This document shows, piece by piece, positions 13,301 through 25,300 of a DNA stretch of 64,000 nt. The notes beneath the pieces are model-generated. The model saw only the letters and a list, made by a program, of their open reading frames with translations. It did no database searches and was not told the DNA's origin. Numbering within the stretch: the first letter of the stretch is position 1; the number at the start of each line of letters is the position of its first letter. The translations under genes were made by a program, and so were the position numbers. The stretch comes from Cliona cf. orientalis (Eukaryota; Porifera; Demospongiae; Clionaida; Clionaidae), in contig OZ005697.1 in assembly GCA_963930775.1 (NCBI GenBank), positions 5,292,292 to 5,356,291 of the forward strand, written 5' to 3'.

Positions 13301-16300
13301 CAATCGACGGAAACCCCATCAGCTTTCAAGTGTATCACCTTGTCAGCATTGCCACAGTTTAACTGGTCATGGTTCATTGATGAGCTGAAGGAGAAGGCAC
13401 CACTGTTGTTTGGTATTGTGTCTTCAATCTGTTCCCAAAATGACCAGCGTAACAAATTCAAGACAGGCCTATTTCATAATCCTGGGATTGGCATGGCAGT
13501 TGCATTATTGCTGAAGGAGAGAAACATGCATATGATAGGGATTCAGAGTATTATATCTTTGTTACTGTTTGCAGCTCGTGTTGACAAACAAGTAAATCGA
13601 TAATAATACTGCACATGTGAATGTGAGTCATTTGACATTGTGTATTGAATCCTGCAGATCTACACCAGGCTAAATCATGTGAATGTTTGTATGAGCTATC
13701 CAGCTACACTTCGATTAGTGGATCAAATCAGCAGGTTGCACCAAATTCCAATCAGAAAATGGATTGAAGATGGAATAATATTTCAATTCGTTGGTGATAA
13801 TGTAAACAAGAAAAAAAAGGTACGAGATGAGCGTTCTGACAATCAGTCAGAAATGGTCAACATGTATAGTATTCTTGTTGCCAAGAGTCGTGTGTCTTCA
13901 GACCTACCCAAAACTGGTGTGGTTGCTGATCTACGTTCCATTCCGTGGAAATCCTTCCAAGTCACGATGATATATTGCATATGAAGCAAAATCTAGTCGT
14001 CCTTGTTTGTTGGCTTCTGACCAGGTTCTTTCGTGACCTCACTCAATCATTTTCTAAATGTGTACCTGAACACATACCCCATGAGTATTCCAAAGAAATG
14101 GCAATAAAGTCAGAAGATGCTGTAATTGAAGTGCTCCTGAAAGATGAGAATTGACACTCAGACATTATTGATATTATGAACTTTATGCAAGATTGCTTGG
14201 GTAAGGATTTCCCAGAGGATGGACGAGTGCTATCTATTGGTGACTTAGTGACTTGTAAACGACAAATTGCCCTACTCAAAATGGAACACCTGAAACATGT
14301 ATGTTTCATGCATGTTTCAGCACATTTCATGCGCCCAAATCCAGAAAGTTCCATGCATGAAATTTCCAGTGACAATATTGAATAATTCGAAATTTCATGC
14401 ATGCTACATGCATGATTCCTAAAACATGCATGTAACATGCAGGGATTTGGGACGTTTTTCAGGTATGGCACTTGCATGTTACATGCATGGATTGGTGCCT
14501 AAATTTCATGCATGTTTCATGCATGTTCCATGCATGAAAAATGTGGATATTTCATGCATGAAACCTGCATGTTCCAGGTGTATTCCATGCGTCGTACAAG
14601 CGTATTCCAAGCATGATACAGGCGTATTCCATGCGTGGTACATGTGTATTCCATGCGTGATACAGGCGTATTCCATGCGTAGTACAGGCGCATTCCATGA
14701 TACTGGGATATTCCATTCATGTGTGCATACACGGTACAGCTACAGGCATATTTTAATAACCCTTGGACAGAGTACTTGTACTTATACTTGCTGTAAGCAT
14801 AAGGCACTGTGCTCCTGCATAGGCAAGTATGCTCTTTATAGATATATAGATACTGGTATAAGGAAAACAGACAAAGGTTGTTGGCACCTATGGACATGCA
14901 TAATTATTATGCGAGATTTAGAGCAGCTCTTACATAATTTTTATAGCAAAGGTATACACATTCTGTCCCCCAAAAAATTACAGGTATATGAATATCTCAG
15001 CAGTGTGTTACTACCCACTGATTAGCAGCTAAATCATATTCAGTATTCACATAGCTACATGGCATTGTATACGTTCCCCTCCTCCCCCCCCCCCCCCCCC
15101 CCCCCTTTTGGTCTTTTACATATTGTAGGATACTTCAGTAACTAGCACTGAGACCCCAAGGTGAGTTTGAGGACTGAAATAAGGGACCACATTCTTATCT
15201 GTAACATTGATATCTGTAATGCTAGTTGGGGACAACTTTCAAACTAAAGAAGCTCTTTATTTACACTCTTTCAGGCAAATAAACTTACACCCACACTATA
15301 ATTATGGAAATTAATTTTACATGGGGTATACAAAACAATGTGTTAATTTAGTATGGCTCTCCAAGTTAGGCTATATAGTGGCTACTTACCTTGGAGCACT
15401 AAAGGTTTCACAAAGTCTCACACTTTCAAATCTGCAAAGCAGCTGCTTCTAATCAGTATGATGTAATGTGGAACTTCATGCATGTAACATGCATGGTTCA
15501 GGAGTGATAAAATCTCATGCATGTTTCGTTTCATGCATGTTTCATGCATGGTATATCTGTCACACGTGTTTTATACTTTCATGCATGTTCCATGCATGTT
15601 TCATGCATAAAATACACTTTCATGCATGTTTCATGCATGTTTCATGCATGAACAATGCATGGAAGTAGCTTCCATGCATGAAACATGCATGAAAGTATAT
15701 TCCATGCATAAACTATCCTGAAACATGCATGGAAAACGCATGAAAGTCGCTTCCATGCATGAAATGTGCTGAAACATGCATGTTTCAGGCGCTCCATTTT
15801 GAGTAGGGTGGCTCTCAGCGACAATTAATGGATGGTAATACACCAGGTGCATATTAAATTGTGTCAAATTACGGTAGTGCACAATCTTACCATTTTGATC
15901 TACAATGAACCTCATCCATAACTATGGCCACAATTCTGTCAGCAACATCTGGATTCTCAATGGAATCCCTCCATTTGTGCCCGAGTACAGCCTCGGGAAC
16001 ACTAAATAACAGACTACAGGTTTTTAAATCCTTTTGGGTAGCCTGTAGATTCTTGCTGATTTTGTCACTACCAGATATGATGGCCGTGCTAACTCCACGT
16101 AATTTCAAATTGGTCACTTGATTGACCATCAGAGATATTAAAGGCGACAGCACCAACACCAAACTACGTGTTTGGGTCCCTACTCTTCCCAGCTTATGAT
16201 CATACACAAATGGCAACAATTTGAAACACATAGATTTCCAGAATCCAGTTGGTAGCCAAATGAAAACGTCGCCTCCTCCTAATATGATTCGAAGAGCTGA

Positions 16301-19300
16301 TTGCTGTTCAGGTTTAAGTTTCAAATCTGGAGAGCCCACTTTCTTCAAAGCATATTCGATCGCTTGGGGAAAAAACTATGTCAGATATGTTGTCCTCCAG
16401 CTCCATCGAGAGTACCGCAGCCTCTCACCCTGGCTCCTCAAGCTCGGTGTGTTTGCGTTGTCAGCATTTTCCCCATCACTATGGGTATGTGCGTCATACG
16501 CGTTATGTAACCGTATGGTGACGTCAAAATATACAGACATAAAATGATGAGAATACAAGTTTCCCCAGAAACTGGGGAAATTATGCGCATGCGCACGCAA
16601 TTGATACCAGGCTCTCCCTTCCCTCTCCCCCCTCTGAGCCTGGGTACGAGGCTAGACACATACGGACAAAGTATACTAAGCGGCTGAAGTCGAAGCTTAA
16701 AGACTTCGGTATTTCTAAAGACAGTTGTACGGAAGACTTTATTTGCTCTTATCTCACTTTAAGCAAACCTTCATGACCTTCAAAGACCTGACAAAGTCCT
16801 TTCGTAGCCGTTGGACAATCACCCGTATTGACAGTCCTGGATATTTATCAAAAACTTTTCACTAAAAGTGAGTAGAACTCCTTCTCGTAGCTTCTTTATT
16901 CTTTCTCTATCAATATTGCTTGCTTGTGACAGCTAGATTTGTTCCAACAAGTGTCCTTAGCCTGAACCGCGGCCAACATAGATGATTTCTAGGCATACTT
17001 GTGGGGTCAAGGTTCACGTTTACGAACTGATAAACGGACAAACACGAATTCCCTGGATTACCGAGAATTTTGGCGCATGCGCAGACAGTGTGTACCAGGC
17101 TTTCTTTCCCCTCTCCCCGAAAGTGAGCCTGGGTTTGAGGCTAAGACTTGACGAAATTAGACATCAATACCTTCGTTGAATCCATCGATCCTAGTATATG
17201 GAAAATGCTCCTACTACTGACAAGATCAGTACGAAACACATCACAGCCAATGGCCAAATACAGTTTCAAGTAGCATAGAAGTGCACTGCTTTTACATTTT
17301 ATGTGTATTGCTCTTCACTACAAATAACCAATGTAATACACCTGTGCATGTTACCTTGACGGACCTGTTAGATAGCCACATTAGAAGGGATGGCCTGCAG
17401 ATATGCTATATATGTAATACATTACAAAAAACGATAACAACTCTAACTTTTAAGATGTTTAACATTCATATTCATGAAAATATCTATCTAATAAGCCCCC
17501 ACACATCCATGGAAACATGCAGGTATGCCTGAACCAGCTATGTAAAAAATAGCTAATTCTTAACCTTTCTTTCTTTCTTTGTTTGCCAGGGCTAACAAGA
17601 CTGCTTTGATCGCTCACCTTAGTTCGAGTACAAATCCACTCCATTTTGGAGCGTGCACGTCTGTGGCACGCTCGTTTTGTGTTATCAGGACAGTGATTTA
17701 ATTGTGGGTGTGTACAGCACATTTTATGAGTGGGTGTGTCTAATTCACCATTTTGTCATATAATGTGCATGCTCATACGGTGTTGCCATGGTGAAGTCAT
17801 GTGACCGATGTCAGTGGTGCATGCACCAGCACATCCAGTCCAGTGCTCAGCTGATGAGTGCTGCTCAGTAAACTGTCGATAATGATGGCTACTACCAACA
17901 GTAAACTAATTGCCTCTAAAATACGCTCCCGAAACAGAAGTTTTTTCGTCGCTACTTGGTTCTAAACAGCCTTCTTTCAAGTTTGCCTGTCAGCCAGCTT
18001 TGGGATCGAGATAATAAGGGGTGTGGCTTCATTCACAGGTCAGTCTTAGTCTCACACAAGAGACTAGGTCAGTCTGTAGTACTGCAATCACACACTTGGA
18101 AAAATAGATTGGTGCTGGTTACCTGCAGTGCAGCTATATCTCGAGAATCCCACTGTCAGATGCATGCTCAAAATTAATAGTGTGTGATGAAAGGAGACTA
18201 GACATCTTACCTACCATAAGACTGCCTGGGATTAGGAGTAGCTATTCAAGCCTGGTACTGTGCGTTCGGGGTACCAGGTTTATGCCTCTATGGTGCACTA
18301 GCCACTGAGCGAATGTTTGTAGACAGCTGCAGTAGCTATAATGTATTCCCCCTCACAAGTCATGAACTTTCTCCCCATATGCAAGTATAGAGCCAAGACT
18401 ACCTGACTCAAAGGATAGCACCATAACACACTGAATCAGCGGTATCTGCTTCCCTGTATTATATCACGGGAGTCGATATCAACAGATGGATAGGTAGCTG
18501 GTCAAGAAAAAAAATTCAAAGTTGTAGTTCTATTTACAATGAATAGGCAAACCATATCAGGTCACTGTGGTATACGTAGTCTCGTGCCCAGCCTCTTTTG
18601 GCTCCACGAGACTAGTCAGCTAGGTGGCATTGATGAAAATTGATGAATTACCCTGAGGGCAATAAAAAAAGAACAGTAACAAGTATAAAAACAATTGAAT
18701 AAAACTGAAGATGAAATAGGAATGGCAGTGCCAAAAAGTACACAAACAAGATTAATTTTGTAGGGATAACGTGTCACATCCACTATACATCCCTACGCTT
18801 GCTTTTTTCGTAGGTATATACATATGGGGCACATGCAGGAACAGATAATCAACACTGACTACCCTTGGATTTCTCCCACATGCAGAGAGTCAAGATCAAA
18901 GTATAGCGACACTTACATACTGAATCATAAGTGCATGTATGATATTATCGAGAAATTTTCTCAACGACGACCAGAAAGTATTTGTGGCTGGACACCATAA
19001 TGGAAAGGACGGGGATTCGGCGTACTATAGTACTTGTACTACCTCAAAAGTCACTGACGCTACACTGACATACATGTACAATGCTGAGGAGGCAGATACA
19101 AGAATATGGCTGCATGCTTCACAAACCAGTGGGAAAAAGATACTGGTGTATTCACCAGACACAGACAGAGGAGGTTGGACATGCGTCATCAAATGTCACC
19201 AATGTGTCACGTGCACCAATATAAAATGTATAGAAACATATGGCAGGTATCAATTGCGCACTCCTGCGCTTCGCGAAGGATGCCGTTGGGAAAGAACTCG

Positions 19301-22300
19301 GTGAGCCTTGACAAATCAATTTTTCAACCCCATTCAACCCCTGCCAAATAAGCGAGATCCGAGGCTTTGTTGTCGTTCATAATGAATCAAAAGTCAGCAT
19401 TTCAGGCTGATTAAGACTTCGTTGGTCTGTTCTCCCTCTCTGGATTTGAAATCGGGCTAAGAAAGTTGTCATTGACTAAATCTGCGATAGAAACAAGTAC
19501 AGTACTAAGTCGCTAATTTATGCAGGAATGCTAATTTTGTCACGTGCACATGACGTATCATGATGCGTGGCCAACCTCCTCTGAGACACAGATGCTCTAT
19601 TTATTTCTCTATTCATGGTTAACCCCATCGTTCAGGACGTCTGCTTGCAAGTCAATCCACTGGGAAAGCCTAGGCAAGTGCTGTCTATAACAAAACTGAT
19701 AGAGGCACTGAAAAATGACCCCTATTTGAGAGGTATACCAGAGAAAGATAGGCCAGCTAACTTGGTTTCACTGTACATCCTATCGGGCTGTGACTACACC
19801 TCTTTCTTTGCAGGTATGTGGAAAAACTTCATTCATGAAAGCATTGTTTGACCATGCATCATTCACCTCGGCAGACACACACAAGACACACAGGATCACT
19901 GGCGAGACTCACAGCAAAGTCAGGCTTCTTAGCATGGTTGAGACTAGTCAGAATAGTGTATTTTCAAAAACACAAATCTGCCTTTCCCAACCACACATCC
20001 CCACAATCATTGTTTACAGCACTACAATCACCCAACACAACAATAACTGAACAACATTATCGCTTCATAGAAGTAATGAGATCAACTATATAGGAACGAA
20101 TAGTTTTTGAGGACAACTTAATCCCATCTCCTGGTGCACTGAAGCTACACTACTGAAGAGCATGCTGGGTATTAAACTACTGGAAACAGTCTGTAATCAA
20201 TGACATGCACCACCTCCCCATTACATCCTATGCTTGGAAAAAAGAGACCACAACGGTTTAAGTGGAATGGGACAGCGCAGTGAATCTAAAAGAAATACAG
20301 GACAGAGTCACTTTTCTCATGAGGGGCTGTGCTTGCAAGAAGTATAAAAGCAAAATTAAGCAATGCTCTAATAATAAGCCATGTGGTCCTGGATGCTCAT
20401 GTTGTGACTGCCACAACGGAGAAGGTAAACCCTATAATATTATGTCAGCATGCATGCACAGCATTACATTCTCACCTTATTAATATGATAATCTAGGAGA
20501 TCATTCAGAGAAAATAGCAGTAGCACGTGTGATGTTGAGGATCCACCTCCATAATTAGCTGCACAGTTGGAAAAAGAAGATGAAGACACATGCACAGATA
20601 GTGATTCTGATGATGAAGAAAGGTTAGAAGAAGAGCTCATTTTCATGGACTTAGTCAGCATGAATATAGATTTATATTAGCTCTGACATGACTACCTAAG
20701 TATTTCAGCCTATTTAATAAGCGATATTGCCTTGCATAATAGCTGATGTTTTCTATCTCCCCTTTCTTCCCAAAACAGGTATAACATATACAGATCTCTC
20801 TTACCAAGAACTTCATCCTCAGTACTTGCAGCAGGAATGGTTCATCCATCGTCAATATCTTGCAAACTAATTTGTGCCCCTTTGGTAGAGCAACAATCTT
20901 CACACGGCCTTACAACGAATAGTGGTTTTATCCGCTAATATCTTCTAGCCAAACAAACGTTTTTCGCCCTTTTTGTAGTTTAGAGGTGGCCTAAGCTTCC
21001 CTTTATCACGAGAGCAACGTTTGAAGTGCTGGGACTGGAGTAGCGTTAGTATAGCTTCTTTCGACATTCAACTCAACCGTACTTACAGCCGCCATTTTGC
21101 ACTTAGCACTGAAGGTCAGTTGAATGGCACGTGCGCGGAAAAAGCGTTGAGTATGCAACACTATGGCAATTGGATGACATCATTTGTTATTGGCGGCTTG
21201 ACTTTACTGTATAACCTAAATGTCCCTTAATTATTAAATGGTAGCCCCGGCCAGTAAACAATAAATTTAATTATACAAGTAATAAAGGACAGTACTAGTG
21301 CAGAGGGATAGTTTGGATCATGTTCAGTGGTATGGGAGGATGCACACTGGAAAATGTTGTACTGCATAGTACTATGTGGAAATATTCACTGGATAAAAAT
21401 TTCGCCAAGCTCCTTTGTATTGCAGAAAATTGTGGTGAAATAAATTTTCGCCAATACAGTAAAGGTCACCATATCAGAGTCGATAGATTCCATAAGTAGG
21501 GATGGCCCGGATGTTACATATCCACACGTAATTTATTACAAAAACGAAAATATCTCAAGAACGAAACAGTTGTAGAACTTCTAACCTTGACCATTGTGTT
21601 TGACGAGTAATTTTACACTTGAAAGTTTATTGATATGCACCAAAAGATACGGAACCCAAGGGTGACAAAAATAATAGTGATTCCACCTTATTTTTTCTTT
21701 CAAGGGAGTTGACACACTATGCAGAAAAAACTTGCCAGAAAAAAAAACATAGTAGAGCCATATTATAATGCAAGCAGTCAGCCTATACTCCAAATTGGAT
21801 AAAGATCGTCACGTTTATATGTATGTGCACGTGTAGCCATGCCCCACACGTAGCACGTGGGCAGAAAACATTGCAAATGCATGGCTTCCCTGTACAAACA
21901 TATTCAAAGGGTCGTAACTTAATTGTAAGGCGTGAATCAAAATTATTTCAGGTCAAATCTCCAGTTTCGACCCATTCTGCGTGCCCATATAAAAAAAATT
22001 ATCCCTCAAGTGCTCCCTAACCCCCTATGAATTATTTAAATTGGCTGTTTCTTTCAAGCGGACACACTAAGCAGAAAAAAAAACCAGTCCAGAAACCACC
22101 ACATAGTTGAACTACATGCATAAATAGACCCATGCAATCCAAGAAGGCAGACTAAACTTCAAGTTTGACGAAAGTGGGTATGAATCAAAATTCCATCCGG
22201 ATCCATTCTGTGCGCCCACATAAAAATTATGTCCCCAAGTGCTCCCAAATCCCCCATGAACTAGCTATATAGATTATTAAAGTTTACTTGTTTTTTTTTT

Positions 22301-25300
22301 TCGACTTAGTACGTACGTGTACAACAAGCGAGCCGACGCCCTAAATCTGGAAACAATCAGCTAGATCTTATAGTAGAGCCATACAAGAGAATGGACTATC
22401 AACAGTCTAGGGATGCTTGTGTGCAGAAATCAAGTAGAGTTGGCACTATAGAGGCAATTGTGGCACGCTTGCAGACTATTATTAGGCTATTTTCTCAATA
22501 CAGTGGAGTAGGAACAAGACATCTACACATGCACAATGTCAAACAATGGCTGTATTTGTAGCCCACCTACCTCTGCAGAAAAAAAGGGGAGCTACTGTTA
22601 TGGCTGATTCTTCCTCCTTTCAGTAGGCGTCTGGATACAATACCTGCTGGTATACATTATAGCCTATACTAGCAATTTTCTAAATAACGTACACCGGCAC
22701 TCAAAACATTGCAAATGAGTGGCTTCCCTACAAATATATGGGGAAACTTGGGCCGTAACTTTAATTCTAAGGTGTGAATCAAAATTCTCTCACGTCAAAT
22801 TTCGTTTTTCAACCCATTCTGCATGCTCATGTAAAAATTACGTCCCCAAGTGCTCCCAAACCCTCCAAGTTTTTTTCTACTTAGTGTACGTGTAACAATT
22901 AGGCGACAGCAATTCAATATCCCGTTTCTCATCCACCGCCCGCATAGACTTCCAGGATATTGACTTGTAAAAACAGCCTTGTACAAGCACCGCATTGCAA
23001 GTAAGTACAGTGTAGTCCACTTAATTCAAATCTGCTTAAGACAAATTTTCATCCAATTCAAATTCTTTCAGACCCCCTACATAGAGCTAATACTTATAAT
23101 TTGAACTGGTCTTTTCGCTTAATCAGAAAAATTATCGCCACTTTAGCATACAAAAATACACATATTATTTATTTAGAATTTTACTGCCACTTTCCTGTAA
23201 TCTGATTGGTCAATAGGAGGTAACTAAGTAGCTTGCTTACTTGTAAGTTTTACTAAGTTACTTGTAAATTTTGGTCAATAGGATCCATGGTATCATGAGA
23301 GCTCCAGGGCAAATAGCTGTACTACTATAGCAATAGTTGTAAAACTCTAAATAACTCAGCTCACCTCAGCCAATGGGATCCACAGTATTTAGCATCCCTC
23401 TGTCCCCTTAGTAACACCCTCGCTATGCTCGGGTGTCACAGCTCGGGGCCATCGGGATACTAAATACTGTAGATCCCATGTCCTCGGTGTCTATAACTAC
23501 TAGTGTCATGCAGGGCCTGTTTGGGGCGAGCCTGAGCTGAGCCTCTGTCAGTAGCTGAGACTCGAAAACTTTAACAAAGCTATAGCACGATAGATCATGA
23601 AGACCACTGATATATATCCAAGCAGACAATGACAGACAGTCTCGTAGTGCCATACAGCTGCATGACTGTTCCCTCCGACACATACCGGGTAGTGTCTGCC
23701 GACAGTCAAGAAGAAATTTAGTTTTAGCTGCCTCTATTGTGAGAGTCAGTTAGCAACACGTCTATCTTTATCGCGTTCTTAGCTGATCCTTGCGCTGTTG
23801 AGCTGACGACGAGCTCTGTCTCGCTCTCTCCTCCTTTGGAGTCCAGCGCGGTACGGTCATGATAGCTTGACACCAATGGTAGCTAGCTCAATAGCAGGCA
23901 CGAGTGTAAATTTGCAATTCGCTAAATTAGAACGGCGTATATACGGCCCGTAGCCCAGGCATGAGAATGCGCAATAGAATATTTCGCGCTTACGCCCATA
24001 GAGCCATGCTGGGCATATATTTTGCGTGACCGACGTACCATAATAATATATAATATATAATATAAAATTCGCGCATAGCTGTACCGTTTATGTGGGGCTC
24101 GCTCAGGCTCGCCCCAATTATATAAATACAGAACGTAGATCACATGGAGATCACTACAATCCTCCTTGAGATATGAAACTATAAGTATCTACTATCTAAA
24201 TCACTCTCAGAACAATTCTAAAGCTTCATGTGGCTGAATACTCCACTAATAAGCGTTACAGGTTCTCAATACAGTGGTTTATATGGATCTCTGTAATTCA
24301 AATTTTCGTTTAATTCAAATATTTCTCATGAATTTCGAGATTCGATTTAAGTGGACTACACTGTAGCGACATTAAATTTTCCATCCTGATGATTGTATGT
24401 GAAGGTACAGGGGCTATCATGAACTATGAAACAATTGCTGACTGTAGATAGAAAGATTTCCATATTTACATGTATGCTAATAGAATGCACGCTAAAAAAA
24501 TTACGATTTTAATTTTCGTGCGATTTTATGGTAAAGGTCATCACATGCTCCATTAAGACACATTACGAAAAATCCTAAAATGCGAATTTTCTTGCGCTAT
24601 AATTAGATCTTGCGTTTTATTACGGTAAGCATGTTTGATCATGCCGTGGCCAGTGAATAGTAGTCCCCAGGCCTTCTAATGAGGTGAGTGGAAGGAAAGC
24701 CTGGTATACAGTGAATGTGCATGTGCTACTATTATTCAGATTTTGAATATCCAATTATGTACAGATATTCCTAGTATATTTAACCTTATTTCCTAGTGCT
24801 CAACGTATCTAGAAATGGAAGGCTTGGACCATTGATTTTCTTACAAAATTTCAAGGTAGCTCGAGAGACGTTGCCATGATCGATGAAGGCCTCCAAACAG
24901 TGTAGGTGTGCATTTAGCACGAGTGCTAGTGCAAAGGTCATCCCGTATTCTTTAGACGTATGAATCACTTCACTTGTCAGCACATGAAAGTGACTAATGT
25001 ATGGCAAAGATTTTAATACATGCACAAACATTATACCGTAGGACGGGTTTTAATTGCGTAGTTTAATAATTGCGTTCTAGTCAAGTCAGGCCAGATTGCG
25101 AATCCAATAATTGCGATGGACGACCCCGTACCGTAATGTAGTATACGAGCACGTTTATGTTTGCGAATCTATTAATTGCGAAATGTAGAAAAACTCGCAA
25201 TTTGCAATTAATAGATACTCGTAATTAAAACCGACCTACAGTATACAGGCCTTTTCTCTTCCCCCTCAAGTGACTGGGGACGAGGAAAGGTGATTGGGGG

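Larger units (their letters stand above)
12090..16654. mobile_element. Academ-like DNA transposon with transposase and helicase remnants
   Basis: A 4565-bp element with inverted ends of about 70 bp: left TAGCCTCGAATATACCCAGG, followed by CTCAGAGGGGGGAGGGGGAA, GGGAGAGCCTGGTATCAATTG and a GCGCATGCGC-type tail. The right end at 16580-16654 is its complement. Perfect 9-bp duplication gacacatac at 12081-12089 and 16655-16663. Inside are two convergent genes: a ZAD-like/DUF6589-type transposase (plus) and a RecQ-like helicase (minus). Both are broken, and they are separated by a foldback insertion. Helicase content plus 9-10 bp duplications is what I recall of the AcademH lineage; that assignment is from memory. 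The copy cannot be autonomous. Confidence 0.75.
11951..17143. mobile_element. Academ-like MITE split by a 4.6-kb related element
   Basis: Outer halves 11951-12089 and 16664-17143 together make a 619-bp element close to the intact copy at 50183-50804 (622 bp). Left end TAGCCTCAAACCCCGGCTC; right end complement TAGCCTCAAACCCAGGCTC. Perfect 9-bp duplication agacttgac at 11942-11950 and 17144-17152. The interior is non-coding. The insertion of 12090-16654 into it created its own duplication. Confidence 0.85.

Noticed and set aside
14426..15025. A 199-codon plus-strand frame rich in FHACFMH and IPCVVQAYS repeats, with matching frames on the minus strand
   Set aside because: It is the translation of the CATGCATG/TATTCCATGCGT array of the foldback element, open on several frames at once. 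No start, domain or codon pattern supports a gene.
14290..15790. CRISPR-like array
   Set aside because: Spacing and unit length are irregular, units are self-complementary and the context is eukaryotic.
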